A stretch of DNA of 64,000 nt, taken from JANMCE01 sp031410595. Lineage in GTDB: Bacteria; Actinomycetota; Acidimicrobiia; Acidimicrobiales; Ilumatobacteraceae. Shown here in pieces: positions 1 to 9,363 of this stretch. Position numbers and translations under genes: made by a program. The DNA lies in assembly GCA_031410595.1 (NCBI GenBank), contig JANNZM010000025.1, positions 14,083 through 78,082 of the forward strand, read 5' to 3'. The notes beneath the pieces are model-generated. The model had not been told where the DNA came from. It saw only the letters and a program-made list of their open reading frames with translations, and did no database searches. Every line of letters starts with the position of its first letter. Positions within the stretch are counted from its first letter, which is position 1.

Positions 1-1272
1 GACCTTGCTATCGCTATCGGCATTTTGGTTGCATCTGAGGAGATACCGGCTCGCGCCGTGGCCGATATGGGCTTTCTCGGCGAACTGGGTCTCGACGGTT
101 CGGTACGGCCGATTGCCGGTGTCGTTCCGTTGGTCGCTGCGCTTGAGGCTGCCGTGCCCATTGTGCCCTTCGGTTGTGAGTGGGAGGCCGCGGTCATCAA
201 CCCGAAGTTCAAATCGGTGGGTGACTTGGCCGAGTTGGCTGCGGCACTTCGTGGCCTGAAGCCGTGGCCAGACCCGCCGCCGCGCGTCCGCAAGCCGGTG
301 CCGGAGGTGACCATCGACATGGCCGATCTGCGGGGCCAGTCGCAGGCGCGTCTCGCGGCCGAGGTCGCAGCGGCGGGGCATCACCACTTGATGTTGGTCG
401 GCCCTCCCGGCGCAGGCAAGACCATGCTGGCCGAGCGGTTGCGAGGCCTGCTGCCGCACCTGACGTCCGAGCAGGGGCTTGAGACCACCAAGATTCATTC
501 GGCTGCCGGTCTGCCTCTGCCGCAGGAAGGTCTCATCACTATCCCGCCCTTTCGGGCTCCGCATCAGACCTCGTCGATCGTGTCGGTGATAGGCGGCGGC
601 ACTGCATCGATGCGCCCGGGGGAGGTGTCGTTGGCGTCGGGCGGCGTGCTCTTTCTGGACGAGATGAGCGAGTTCCCGTCGGGCATACTCGACAGTCTGC
701 GTCAGCCGCTTGAGGAGGGCGTTGTGCGGGTGTCACGGGCCCGCGGCACGGTGACGTTTCCTGCCCGGTTTCTGCTGGTGGGGGCAACCAACCCGTGCGG
801 TTGCGGTGCAGGGGGAACGCGGCGGGGTTGCGAGTGCAGTGACGCCATGCGGCTTCGCTACCTGCGGCGGCTGTCGGGCCCGCTGCTCGATCGCTTTGAC
901 CTTCGCATCGGCGTCGAACGGGTGCAGGCCGATGACCTGCTCAGTGATCAGAAAGGTGAATCCACCGCAGTCATCGCCGACCGCGTGCACAAGGCGCGGC
1001 AACGCGCCATCGAGCGAGCCGGCGTCATAAACGCCGACCTACCCGGCTCACTTCTCGAAACGCATGCTCCACTTACGAAAGGTGCCAGCGCGTTGCTTCG
1101 GCACCGGCTCGACCAGGGCAACCTAACCGGCCGCGGGTTGCACCGGGTGAGGCGCGTCGCCCTCACGCTGGCCGATCTCAGGGGTGAGGACGGGCCTCTC
1201 AATGAGGAACAGATCGGAGCTGCACTCGGTATGCGCGGCGACCCCTTGGCGCGCCGAGAGGTTGCGGCATGA
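1..1272 (+). CDS. comM: ComM/YifB-family AAA+ ATPase (Mg-chelatase-like), 5' end cut by window
   Basis: Only the C-terminal 423 residues are in the window; the reading frame is open from base 1, so the start lies upstream. A Walker A motif GPPGAGKT sits near visible residue 135 and a Walker B VLFLDEMSEF near 217, followed by the NPCGCG segment and the arginine-rich C-terminal domain typical of the YifB/ComM branch of Mg-chelatase-like ATPases. In transformable bacteria ComM is a hexameric helicase that promotes branch migration during integration of imported DNA. Its stop codon overlaps the dprA start (ATGA), so it forms a DNA-uptake pair with the next gene. Family assignment is firm; a role in transformation of this organism is inferred. 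Confidence 0.93.
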   Translation, partial: DLAIAIGILVASEEIPARAVADMGFLGELGLDGSVRPIAGVVPLVAALEAAVPIVPFGCEWEAAVINPKFKSVGDLAELAAALRGLKPWPDPPPRVRKPVPEVTIDMADLRGQSQARLAAEVAAAGHHHLMLVGPPGAGKTMLAERLRGLLPHLTSEQGLETTKIHSAAGLPLPQEGLITIPPFRAPHQTSSIVSVIGGGTASMRPGEVSLASGGVLFLDEMSEFPSGILDSLRQPLEEGVVRVSRARGTVTFPARFLLVGATNPCGCGAGGTRRGCECSDAMRLRYLRRLSGPLLDRFDLRIGVERVQADDLLSDQKGESTAVIADRVHKARQRAIERAGVINADLPGSLLETHAPLTKGASALLRHRLDQGNLTGRGLHRVRRVALTLADLRGEDGPLNEEQIGAALGMRGDPLARREVAA

Positions 1273-2402
1273 TCGCGCTCCCCGAACAGGCCTACGCCGC
1301 GTCGCTCGCATCGCTGGCCCACCTCACGCCACTGAGGCTTCGCGCGCTCCTGGCCCGTATGGCGCCCGCGGACGCGTGGGAGGCGGTGCGACAGGGAACG
1401 GCGTTTCTCGCCGGGCTGCCGACCTTCTCCAAGACCGACGATCCGATCGGAGCGCTTCGGGCTCAGGCCGCCAAGGTCCGGCCCGAAGCGGTCTGGGAGA
1501 GCTGTCAGCGAACGGGAACGACGGTGACAGTGTTCGGCGCCAGCGAGTACCCGGTGGCCCTCGCCGATGACCCGTACGCCCCGGGGGTGCTGTTCTCTCG
1601 GGGTGATCTCGGTGTGATCGATGGTCGACGGGTGGCCATCATCGGCACGCGACGGGCCACGGCCGGTGGTCGAGAGATGGCCGCCGACCTCGGAGCCGAC
1701 CTCGCCCGACACGGGGTGCGGATTGTGTCGGGTCTTGCCTCCGGAATTGACGGCGCGGCGCACCGAGGCGCGTTGTCGGTCGGTGCCGGTCCACCCATCG
1801 GCGTGGTCGGTTCAGGGCTCGACGTTCCGTACCCGCGCGCTCACAAGGCACTCTGGGAAGAGGTGGTGGCCTCGGGCGTTCTGCTGGCCGAAGTGCCGCC
1901 GGGCTCGCTGCCCGAAGCACACCGCTTCCCGCAGCGCAATCGCGTCATCGCTGCTCTTGCCGAGGTCGTGGTCGTGGTCGAATCGCATGAGCGGGGTGGA
2001 TCCCTGCTGACGGCCGAGCAGGCCATGAACCGGGATCGAATCGTTATGGCCGTGCCGGGCTCGCCGCGCAATGATGCCGCAAAAGGCACCAACGAGCTGC
2101 TGCGCGACGGTTGTCTGCCGGTGCTCAACACCGATGATGTCCTGATGCAGTTGGGGCTCGGTCGCCTTCCGTTTGCAGCCGAACCCGATCACCGACCGGC
2201 GCCTCAGCAGCGTGATGTCGACATCCTCGACCTGATCATCGATCGACCTAGTTCGATCGATGAACTGGTGCGTCTCAGCGAGCGTGATGTTTGCGCGGTG
2301 GCGGGTTCGCTGGCCCGTCTCGAGATGCACGGATGGGTGGTGGAGACCGCAGGTTCGTTCGAACGGGTTCACTCTCCCGGGCGAGCAACGAGGGTACCGT
2401 GA
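1269..2402 (+). CDS. dprA: DNA-processing protein DprA/Smf
   Basis: 377 residues. The Rossmann-like DNA_processg_A fold is recognisable from GTRRATAGG near residue 125 through SGLASGIDGAAH near 155 and GGSLLTAEQAMNRDR near 245, followed by a small winged-helix-like C-terminal domain. DprA binds incoming single-stranded DNA and loads RecA during transformation. The start overlaps the comM stop by four bases. The comM-dprA-xer order is common in actinobacteria, although topA, often found nearby, is not in this interval. Confidence 0.93.
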   Translation: MIALPEQAYAASLASLAHLTPLRLRALLARMAPADAWEAVRQGTAFLAGLPTFSKTDDPIGALRAQAAKVRPEAVWESCQRTGTTVTVFGASEYPVALADDPYAPGVLFSRGDLGVIDGRRVAIIGTRRATAGGREMAADLGADLARHGVRIVSGLASGIDGAAHRGALSVGAGPPIGVVGSGLDVPYPRAHKALWEEVVASGVLLAEVPPGSLPEAHRFPQRNRVIAALAEVVVVVESHERGGSLLTAEQAMNRDRIVMAVPGSPRNDAAKGTNELLRDGCLPVLNTDDVLMQLGLGRLPFAAEPDHRPAPQQRDVDILDLIIDRPSSIDELVRLSERDVCAVAGSLARLEMHGWVVETAGSFERVHSPGRATRVP

Positions 2403-2406
2403 GTCC

Positions 2407-3291
2407 ATGGCGTGGCAGCTCGACGATTTTGAGCGGTCCCTCACCGCATCATCACCCAATACGGTCGCGGCGTATCGCCGTGATCTCAATGGCTTCGTCG
2501 AATGGGCCGAGCGGGCTGGCTTCGATGGTCCCCAACGCGTCACACGACTCGACCTGCGCCGCTTCCTCGCCTACCTCACCACCCGCAAGTACGCCCGCAC
2601 GTCTATTGCCCGCAAGGCGTCATCTCTTCGTCGTTACTTCGCCTGGTTGCGCCGCATCAACGTGCTTGCCACCGATCCGGCTGTCACCCTTACGGCGCTC
2701 GGGGGCGATGGTCGTCTGCCCGAGGTGCTCACCGCCACGCAGGTTGAACACCTGCTCGACGATGTGCCCGCCAAGCTCGACGCCCAGGCCGAACATCTGC
2801 GACTGCGTGACGACGCGGTGCTCGAAGTGCTCTACGGCTGCGGCCTCCGGGTGGGCGAACTGTGTGGCCTGGACATCGATCGAGTCGATCTGCGCTCCAA
2901 CACGCTGGCGGTGTGGGGCAAGGGCTCCAAGCAACGACGAGTGCCACTCGGAGAGCCCGCAGCCGTTGCGCTGCAGGGCTGGCTGTCGCGCGGGCGCCAC
3001 GTGCTGGCGCCCCTGGAAGGGCCCGATGTGGTCGCAGTGTTCTTCAATCAGCGGGGCAAGCGTCTCACCAGCCGCGATGTCCGGCGGATTCTTGACCAAA
3101 GATCGACAAACCCCACCCATCCGCACGCACTTCGACACAGTTTCGCTACTCATCTTCTCGACGGCGGTGCCGATCTACGTATCGTGCAAGAACTGCTCGG
3201 TCACGCCGATGTCGCCACCACGCAGATCTATACCCACGTCAGCAAGGAGCGGCTGCGCGCCGTCTACCACCAAACCCACCCCCGGGCGTGA
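2407..3291 (+). CDS. xerC: Tyrosine recombinase of the XerC/XerD family
   Basis: 294 residues from ATG at 2407, five bases after the dprA stop; a longer frame reaches back into dprA but that part has no recombinase character. The N-terminal SAM-like core-binding domain spans about residues 1-90. The catalytic set is complete: Arg in GCGLRVGE, Lys in GKGSKQR, HALRH, LGHAD and the nucleophilic Tyr in TQIYTHV. Xer recombinases resolve chromosome dimers at dif. Length and location between dprA and whiG argue for the housekeeping enzyme rather than a phage integrase. XerC versus XerD cannot be decided by eye. Confidence 0.9.
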   Translation: MAWQLDDFERSLTASSPNTVAAYRRDLNGFVEWAERAGFDGPQRVTRLDLRRFLAYLTTRKYARTSIARKASSLRRYFAWLRRINVLATDPAVTLTALGGDGRLPEVLTATQVEHLLDDVPAKLDAQAEHLRLRDDAVLEVLYGCGLRVGELCGLDIDRVDLRSNTLAVWGKGSKQRRVPLGEPAAVALQGWLSRGRHVLAPLEGPDVVAVFFNQRGKRLTSRDVRRILDQRSTNPTHPHALRHSFATHLLDGGADLRIVQELLGHADVATTQIYTHVSKERLRAVYHQTHPRA

Positions 3292-3295
3292 TGAG

Positions 3296-4081
3296 GTGGC
3301 CGATACCTTCGCTCCGCCGGGCCAGGAGCTCTGGCTGACCTTCAAGGCTGCCAACGATGCCCACTCGGTGCGGGTGCTTCGAGATCAGCTGATTCTCGTC
3401 TACTCCCCGCTCGTGAAGTATGTGGCCGGACGACTGGCCTCCGGTCTGCCGAGTTCCATCGACCCGGCCGACCTCGTGAGCTACGGCGTTTTCGGGTTGA
3501 TCGACGCCATCGAGAAGTTCGAGCCCGAACGAGGCTTGAAGTTCGAGAGCTATGCCATGTCCCGCATCCGTGGTGCCATCGTTGATGAGCTTCGCGCCCT
3601 TGATTGGGTACCACGCACGCTACGGGCGAAGGCTCGCGAAATTGAGCGGGCTTACCAGCAGCTCGAAGCCACCCTGCACCGCACTCCCACCGATGAAGAG
3701 TTGGCAACCTCACTCCGCACGACCGTTGGTCAGCTCCACGCCTCGCTGAGCCGCCTGTCGCACAGCGGTGTCACCACGCTCGACGGCATGCTCGACGACG
3801 AACGGACGCCCCTTGGTGACGCGCTCACCGACCGCGGTGCGGGCCCGGGGGATGGTCTGGTCAATGACGAGAACCGACGAGACCTTCAGGTCGCCATCGC
3901 CGGGCTACCCGACCGCGAGCGCAAGGTGTTGTCGCTCTACTACTTCGAGGATCTTACGATGGCCGATATAGGTCAGGTGCTCGGCGTATCCGAGAGTCGC
4001 ATCTGCCAGATCCATGCCAAAGCGGTGCTCCACCTGCGGGCGCGCCTCGCTGCTGTGAATTCGGATGAGGAACCTGAGTAA
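3296..4081 (+). CDS. whiG: Sigma factor of the FliA/WhiG (sigma-28-like) family
   Basis: 261 residues from a GTG start four bases after the xer stop; the upstream in-frame extension is out-of-frame xer sequence. Region 2 is clear (YSPLVKYVAGRLASGLP, DLVSYGVFGLIDAIEKFEP, FESYAMSRIRGAIVDELR), followed by region 3 and the region 4 helix-turn-helix (GLPDRERKVLSLYYFEDLTMADIGQVLGVSESRICQIHAKA; shown here in pieces only for recognition of its order). WhiG/FliA factors direct sporulation or motility genes. No flagellar or anti-sigma gene is adjacent, so the regulon is unknown; location just upstream of rpsB is typical for actinobacteria. Confidence 0.9.
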   Translation: MADTFAPPGQELWLTFKAANDAHSVRVLRDQLILVYSPLVKYVAGRLASGLPSSIDPADLVSYGVFGLIDAIEKFEPERGLKFESYAMSRIRGAIVDELRALDWVPRTLRAKAREIERAYQQLEATLHRTPTDEELATSLRTTVGQLHASLSRLSHSGVTTLDGMLDDERTPLGDALTDRGAGPGDGLVNDENRRDLQVAIAGLPDRERKVLSLYYFEDLTMADIGQVLGVSESRICQIHAKAVLHLRARLAAVNSDEEPE

Positions 4082-4143
4082 GTCGTCGCGCCCTCGTTGA
4101 CCGCGGTCAACCTCCTCGCATGACAAGTTAGGGGAGTATTCCC

Positions 4144-4581
4144 ATGAGCATGCTTTTGTTCGCCGTCATTCTCACCATCGCGCCTGCCGTCTCGGTGCCA
4201 GCCAGGTTTCGGCCCCCTGTCACGGCACCCATCGTCGACCACTTCCGGCCTCCCGCCTGCATCTGGTGCGCCGGGAACCGGGGTATTGACTACGCCGTCG
4301 CGCCCGGAACACCGGTCCACGCCGCTGGTCCGGGTTGGGTTGATTTCGCTGGACCGGTCGGCAAGGAATTGTTCGTGGTGGTCAGCCACGCCGACGGCCT
4401 GCGCACCACCTATGCCTTCCTTCAGAGCGTGAGCGTGTCGGTCGGTCAGACCGTCGCCACCGGCGATATCGTGGCGCTCGCCGGCCCTGATCTGCATTTT
4501 GGGGTCCGGCGAGGAGACATCTACCTTGACCCGGAACCGTTCCTGATCGGGCGGCGGCTCAAGGCTCGGCTGGTTGCCTGA
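4144..4581 (+). CDS. Exported M23/LytM-like domain protein with degenerate metal site
   Basis: 145 residues with ATG at 4144 behind an AGGGGAG ribosome site. Residues 1-20 form a short signal sequence. The rest is a LytM/M23 beta-fold: GNRGIDYAVAPGTPV corresponds to the HxxxD zinc segment and GPDLHFGVRRG to the HxH segment. Two expected histidines are replaced (His to Asn in the first, the first His of HxH to Asp), while the Asp and last His remain. This suggests a non-catalytic factor, perhaps an activator of a cell-wall hydrolase as in EnvC/NlpD. It lies between whiG and rpsB in the same orientation. Confidence 0.75.
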   Translation: MSMLLFAVILTIAPAVSVPARFRPPVTAPIVDHFRPPACIWCAGNRGIDYAVAPGTPVHAAGPGWVDFAGPVGKELFVVVSHADGLRTTYAFLQSVSVSVGQTVATGDIVALAGPDLHFGVRRGDIYLDPEPFLIGRRLKARLVA

Positions 4582-4711
4582 GAGCACTTTCGACTATCCT
4601 TTCCCGTCGGCTACCAGCCTGGTGGCCCACCATACATGCGGCCGGTCTCTGCGGTCATTCTTCGGAATGCCACGCCGGTCGTTCCACGAAACCGCAGAAG
4701 AAAGTTGAGCA

Positions 4712-5707
<996 letters not shown>

Positions 5708-5709
5708 TC

Positions 5710-6498
5710 ATGTCGTTTACAGCAAAAGACGTCGCAGCTCTGCGCGCCGCCACTCAGGTCGGCATGATGGACTGCAAGAAGGCCCTCGAAGCCTGCGATG
5801 GCGACATCGACAAGGCCATCCAGTATCTCCGCGAAAAGGGTATGACCAAGGCGGCCGAGCGCGCCGACCGTGACAACAACCAGGGTTGTGTCGCTCTGGT
5901 CATCGACGGCAACGTCGGCGCCATGGTGCAGATCAAGTGCGAAACCGACTTCGTTGCTGCCTCCGACGGCTTCAAGGGCCTCGCCCAGGATATGGCTGCG
6001 CTCGTTGCAGCGAAGGGCGAAGACGCCGTCAACGAAAAGAAGGACGCCCTCGAAAACCTGATCATCACGCTGAAGGAAAACATCGAGATGGGCCGGGTTG
6101 TGCGCTTCGAGGCCGCATCCGGGAACCTGCTCGACCATTACCTGCATATGCAGGGTGGACGTGGTGTCAACGGCGTGCTGGTCGAAGTGGCCGGTGCCAC
6201 TCAGGAGCAGGCCCACGACGTTGCGGTTCACGCCGGGTTCACCAAGCCGAAGTACCTCAGCCGGGACGAAGTATCAGCCGAGACCCTTGCTGCTGAGCGG
6301 GCCACGCTCGAAGCCATCACCCGCAACGAGGGCAAGCCCGAAGCGGCAATCGCCAAGATCGTCGAAGGGCGTATTGGTGGCTTCTACAAGGACAACTGCC
6401 TCGTAGAGCAGGCGTTCGTGAAGGACGAAAAGCAGACCATCGCCCAGTACCTCGGTTCGGGGTCCGTCGTCCGCTTCGCCCAGATCCTCATCGGCTGA
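5710..6498 (+). CDS. tsf: Translation elongation factor Ts
   Basis: 262 residues. N-terminal UBA-like domain with VAALRAATQVGMMDCKKALE at residues 7-26 and the core motif KCETDFVAAS near 80, both diagnostic of EF-Ts. It recycles EF-Tu-GDP to EF-Tu-GTP. The start has a GGAG site inside the end of rpsB and the two genes are probably one transcript. Confidence 0.97.
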   Translation: MSFTAKDVAALRAATQVGMMDCKKALEACDGDIDKAIQYLREKGMTKAAERADRDNNQGCVALVIDGNVGAMVQIKCETDFVAASDGFKGLAQDMAALVAAKGEDAVNEKKDALENLIITLKENIEMGRVVRFEAASGNLLDHYLHMQGGRGVNGVLVEVAGATQEQAHDVAVHAGFTKPKYLSRDEVSAETLAAERATLEAITRNEGKPEAAIAKIVEGRIGGFYKDNCLVEQAFVKDEKQTIAQYLGSGSVVRFAQILIG

Positions 6499-6503
6499 TC
6501 GTC

Positions 6504-7238
6504 ATGGCCTCTCCCCGATGGAAGCGCATCATCTTCAAACCATCGGGGGAGGCCTTAGCCGGTCCCGCCGGCAACGGCCTCGACGGAGACACCCTCCGCC
6601 AGACGGCGCTCGAAATCAAAGACATTCGCGAGACCCTCGACGTCGATGTTGCTGTCGTCGTGGGCGGTGGAAATTTCTGGCGTGGTCGCACCGGTGCGCT
6701 CGCCGGTATGGATCCCACCCAATCCGATCACATAGGCATGTTGGGCACCGTTATGAATGCCCTCGCCCTGCAGGACGCGCTTGAACGCGTCGGTCAGGTC
6801 ACCCGGGTGCAGAGCGCCATTGAAATGCCGCGCATCGCCGAGCCGTACATTCGTCGCCGGGCCATGCGGCATTTGGAAAAAGGTCGCGTCGTGATCTTCG
6901 CCGCCGGTACTGGCAACCCGTTTTTCACCACCGACACCGCAGCTGCACTGCGCGCCGCCGAGATCGACGCCGACGCCCTGTTGAAGGGAACCCACTCCGG
7001 CGTCGACGGCGTATACGACTCCGACCCCCGCAAGAACCCCGACGCCAAACGTTACGACGAGGTGACCTACCTCGAGGTCATGACCAAGGATCTCAAGGTC
7101 ATGGACGCCACGGCCATCGCGTTTTGTCGAGACAACAAGATTCCGATCGTGGTCTTCGACATGACCGCTCCGGGTGCACTTAAGGCCATTCTCCAGGGTA
7201 ATAACGTCGGAACGATCGTCCGAGACCCTGAAAAGTAG
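6504..7238 (+). CDS. pyrH: UMP kinase
   Basis: 244 residues of the amino-acid-kinase fold: KPSGEALAG at the start, VVVGGGNFWRG near residue 55, VIFAAGTGNPFFTTDTAA near 135 and KGTHSGVDGVYDSDP near 160. It phosphorylates UMP to UDP in pyrimidine nucleotide synthesis. It follows tsf by five bases and precedes frr, the conserved order. Confidence 0.96.
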   Translation: MASPRWKRIIFKPSGEALAGPAGNGLDGDTLRQTALEIKDIRETLDVDVAVVVGGGNFWRGRTGALAGMDPTQSDHIGMLGTVMNALALQDALERVGQVTRVQSAIEMPRIAEPYIRRRAMRHLEKGRVVIFAAGTGNPFFTTDTAAALRAAEIDADALLKGTHSGVDGVYDSDPRKNPDAKRYDEVTYLEVMTKDLKVMDATAIAFCRDNKIPIVVFDMTAPGALKAILQGNNVGTIVRDPEK

Positions 7239-7265
7239 CGAACATCCCGATCCGACCCCTGTCAC

Positions 7266-7841
7266 ATGGGTACGCTGACCACTGTGATTGATGAAGAACT
7301 CCTGGAAGCCATGGAGAAGATGGGCAAGGCCGTCGAGCACACACAGGTGCAGTTCACGACCGTGCGAACCGGGCGTGCGACGCCCGCGCTGGTTGAGCGC
7401 CTGATCGTGAACTACTACGGCAGCGACGTCCCCCTTCAGCAGCTCGCCGGCTTCAGCGTTCCCGAGGCTCGCCAGCTTGTGGTCAAACCCCACGACAAGG
7501 GTTCCCTCAACGCCATCGAAAAAGCCATCCGAGACTCCGACCTCGGTCTGTCTCCCTCGAACGACGGTGTGGTGATCCGACTCAATGTTCCTGCGCTCAC
7601 TGAGGAGCGCCGCAAAGAGTACGTAAAGATCGCCAAGAACATGGCCGAAGACGGACGTATCGCCGTCCGCAATGTGCGCCGAGATGGTCGCAAGCATCTC
7701 GAGGCCGCGGAAAAGAAGCATGAGATTTCGGCCGACGAATTGGAGCGCGCCGAAAAAGAGCTAGAGAAAATTACCCATGACCATATTGACGAGATAGATA
7801 AGGCGTTTGCTCGTAAAGAGCACGAACTCCTCGATGTCTGA
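7266..7841 (+). CDS. frr: Ribosome recycling factor
   Basis: 191 residues; conserved blocks TVRTGRATPALVERLIVNYYG, QQLAGFSVPEARQLVVKP, LNVPALTEERRKEYVK and VRNVRRDGRK. It splits post-termination ribosomes with EF-G. The ATG at 7266 has no good ribosome site; a GTG at 7284 (VIDEELLEAMEKM) matches the usual N-terminus better and may be the true start. Confidence 0.96.
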   Translation: MGTLTTVIDEELLEAMEKMGKAVEHTQVQFTTVRTGRATPALVERLIVNYYGSDVPLQQLAGFSVPEARQLVVKPHDKGSLNAIEKAIRDSDLGLSPSNDGVVIRLNVPALTEERRKEYVKIAKNMAEDGRIAVRNVRRDGRKHLEAAEKKHEISADELERAEKELEKITHDHIDEIDKAFARKEHELLDV

Positions 7842-7910
7842 GCCAGTCCAGCCATCGATAGTTGCGCGGACCCCGACTCCGCGACGTCCGTTGCCGACGG
7901 AAGGATCAGC

Positions 7911-9359
7911 ATGACAGACGAGCACGACAACGACCTATGGAAAGCCCGTCCGGAAGAGGACGAGGAGCTTGACGCGCCTCCGTCGTCGCCGACCGAAGCC
8001 GTTCCCGTTGTCGACGTCGATGAGCCGCTGCTGCGCTTCAGTCAGGACGACGGTCTTCTCCCGCACTGGACCGAACCGCCAACTGGTCAGATGCCGGCCA
8101 TTCTCGCCGATGACGCATCGGCCAAGGGGGACTCCGAGTTGGCGGCTTGGTCCGGCTTCGGGGCCCAAGCCCCCGTGTGGCGTGACGATCGTTCGGCCAA
8201 CGCTACCGGTCCGGTCGAGACAGACTTTTCGTATCTGGATGATGGTGAGCGCCCCGGCGCACTCGACGAGTCGCCGCTGAGCGACGACCCCTTCCCGAAC
8301 GATGATCCAAACGAGGCACCGATGGACGAAATCGTCGCGCCGGTCGCGCCGCCCGTCCGCGAAACACCGATGACGCAGCCTCGCGTGGCGGCTATCCGCT
8401 CAGGTGCCAAGGCAACCAGTGGCGTCATAACCGGCTCCACCACCGGCGCGCCCGGTGGACCCCGCAAGACTCCCGACGCCCGTCGCCCCGTTCGGACCGA
8501 GGCGGTTCGACCGGGCTCGGGTTCTCGACCCGCTCCGTCGGGGCGCAACATGGGCGCCGCCGTAGCCGTTGGTGTTGGCCTCCTTGCGGTCTTCGCCATC
8601 GCCAGCAAGCTGGGGAAGGGCTACCTGGTAGCAATCGTCGTGGCCGTCTTGGCGTTTGCGGCCGTCGAGTTCTACGACACGGTTCGCCGACAGGGCTACC
8701 AGCCCGCCCAGCTTCTTGGCATCGTCGCCGTCGCCGTCATGCCGCTCGCGGCTTACTGGCGCGGCACCGACGGTGTGATGGCCGTACTGGCCTTCGCCAT
8801 GATCGCCACCCTTTTGCTGTTCATGCTGTCGGGCTCTATTGAATCAAACCCGCTGCCCAACACTGCGGCCACCATGCTCGGCATCGTCTACATCGGCGTG
8901 CTCGGTTCGTTCGCTGGGCTCATGCTCGGCCAGTTCCAGCATGGCATCCACACGCTGGTCGCTCTCGTGGTTGGCACCGTTGCGTATGACATCTTCGGCC
9001 TCGTGTTCGGCTCCAGCATCGGCAAGCACCCCCTCGTCGAGTGGATCAGTCCGAACAAGACATGGGAGGGCCTGCTGTTCGGTTTCCTCGGTGCCTTCTT
9101 GTCCATCGTCGTGATGACGAAGTTCGGCAAATGGACGCCGTGGAATGTGCAGCTCATGCACGGCATTCAGCTCGGCCTCGTGGTCGGCATCGCAGCACCG
9201 CTTGGCGATTTGGCTGAATCAATGCTCAAGCGCAGCCTCGGTGTGAAGGATTTCGGCAACATCCTGCCGGGCCACGGCGGCGTGCTCGACCGGTTCGACT
9301 GCTACCTCTTCTCACTACCGGCCGTGTACTTCCTGTGCCGGGTGCTGAACGTCTATTGA
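7911..9359 (+). CDS. cdsA: Phosphatidate cytidylyltransferase with long N-terminal extension
   Basis: 482 residues from ATG at 7911 with an AAGGA site. Residues 1 to about 205 are hydrophilic, acidic then Thr/Pro/Arg-rich and probably disordered and cytoplasmic. From about 210 on there are multiple membrane segments and the CdsA signature: SPNKTWEGLLFGF near 380 and GDLAESMLKRSLGVKDFGN near 428 ending HGGVLDRFD. The enzyme makes CDP-diacylglycerol from phosphatidate and CTP. Typical family members are 260-300 residues, so the extension is unusual. It sits between frr and dxr, the standard order. Confidence 0.93.
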   Translation: MTDEHDNDLWKARPEEDEELDAPPSSPTEAVPVVDVDEPLLRFSQDDGLLPHWTEPPTGQMPAILADDASAKGDSELAAWSGFGAQAPVWRDDRSANATGPVETDFSYLDDGERPGALDESPLSDDPFPNDDPNEAPMDEIVAPVAPPVRETPMTQPRVAAIRSGAKATSGVITGSTTGAPGGPRKTPDARRPVRTEAVRPGSGSRPAPSGRNMGAAVAVGVGLLAVFAIASKLGKGYLVAIVVAVLAFAAVEFYDTVRRQGYQPAQLLGIVAVAVMPLAAYWRGTDGVMAVLAFAMIATLLLFMLSGSIESNPLPNTAATMLGIVYIGVLGSFAGLMLGQFQHGIHTLVALVVGTVAYDIFGLVFGSSIGKHPLVEWISPNKTWEGLLFGFLGAFLSIVVMTKFGKWTPWNVQLMHGIQLGLVVGIAAPLGDLAESMLKRSLGVKDFGNILPGHGGVLDRFDCYLFSLPAVYFLCRVLNVY

Positions 9360-9363
9360 TGCC

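Noticed and set aside
2407..3291. Tyrosine recombinase as a phage or island integrase
   Set aside because: Length, lack of an arm-binding domain and location between dprA and whiG fit the housekeeping Xer protein; no attachment site is nearby.
6555..7721. 388-codon open frame antisense to pyrH and frr
   Set aside because: Shadow of two conserved genes; codon pattern explained by the sense strand.
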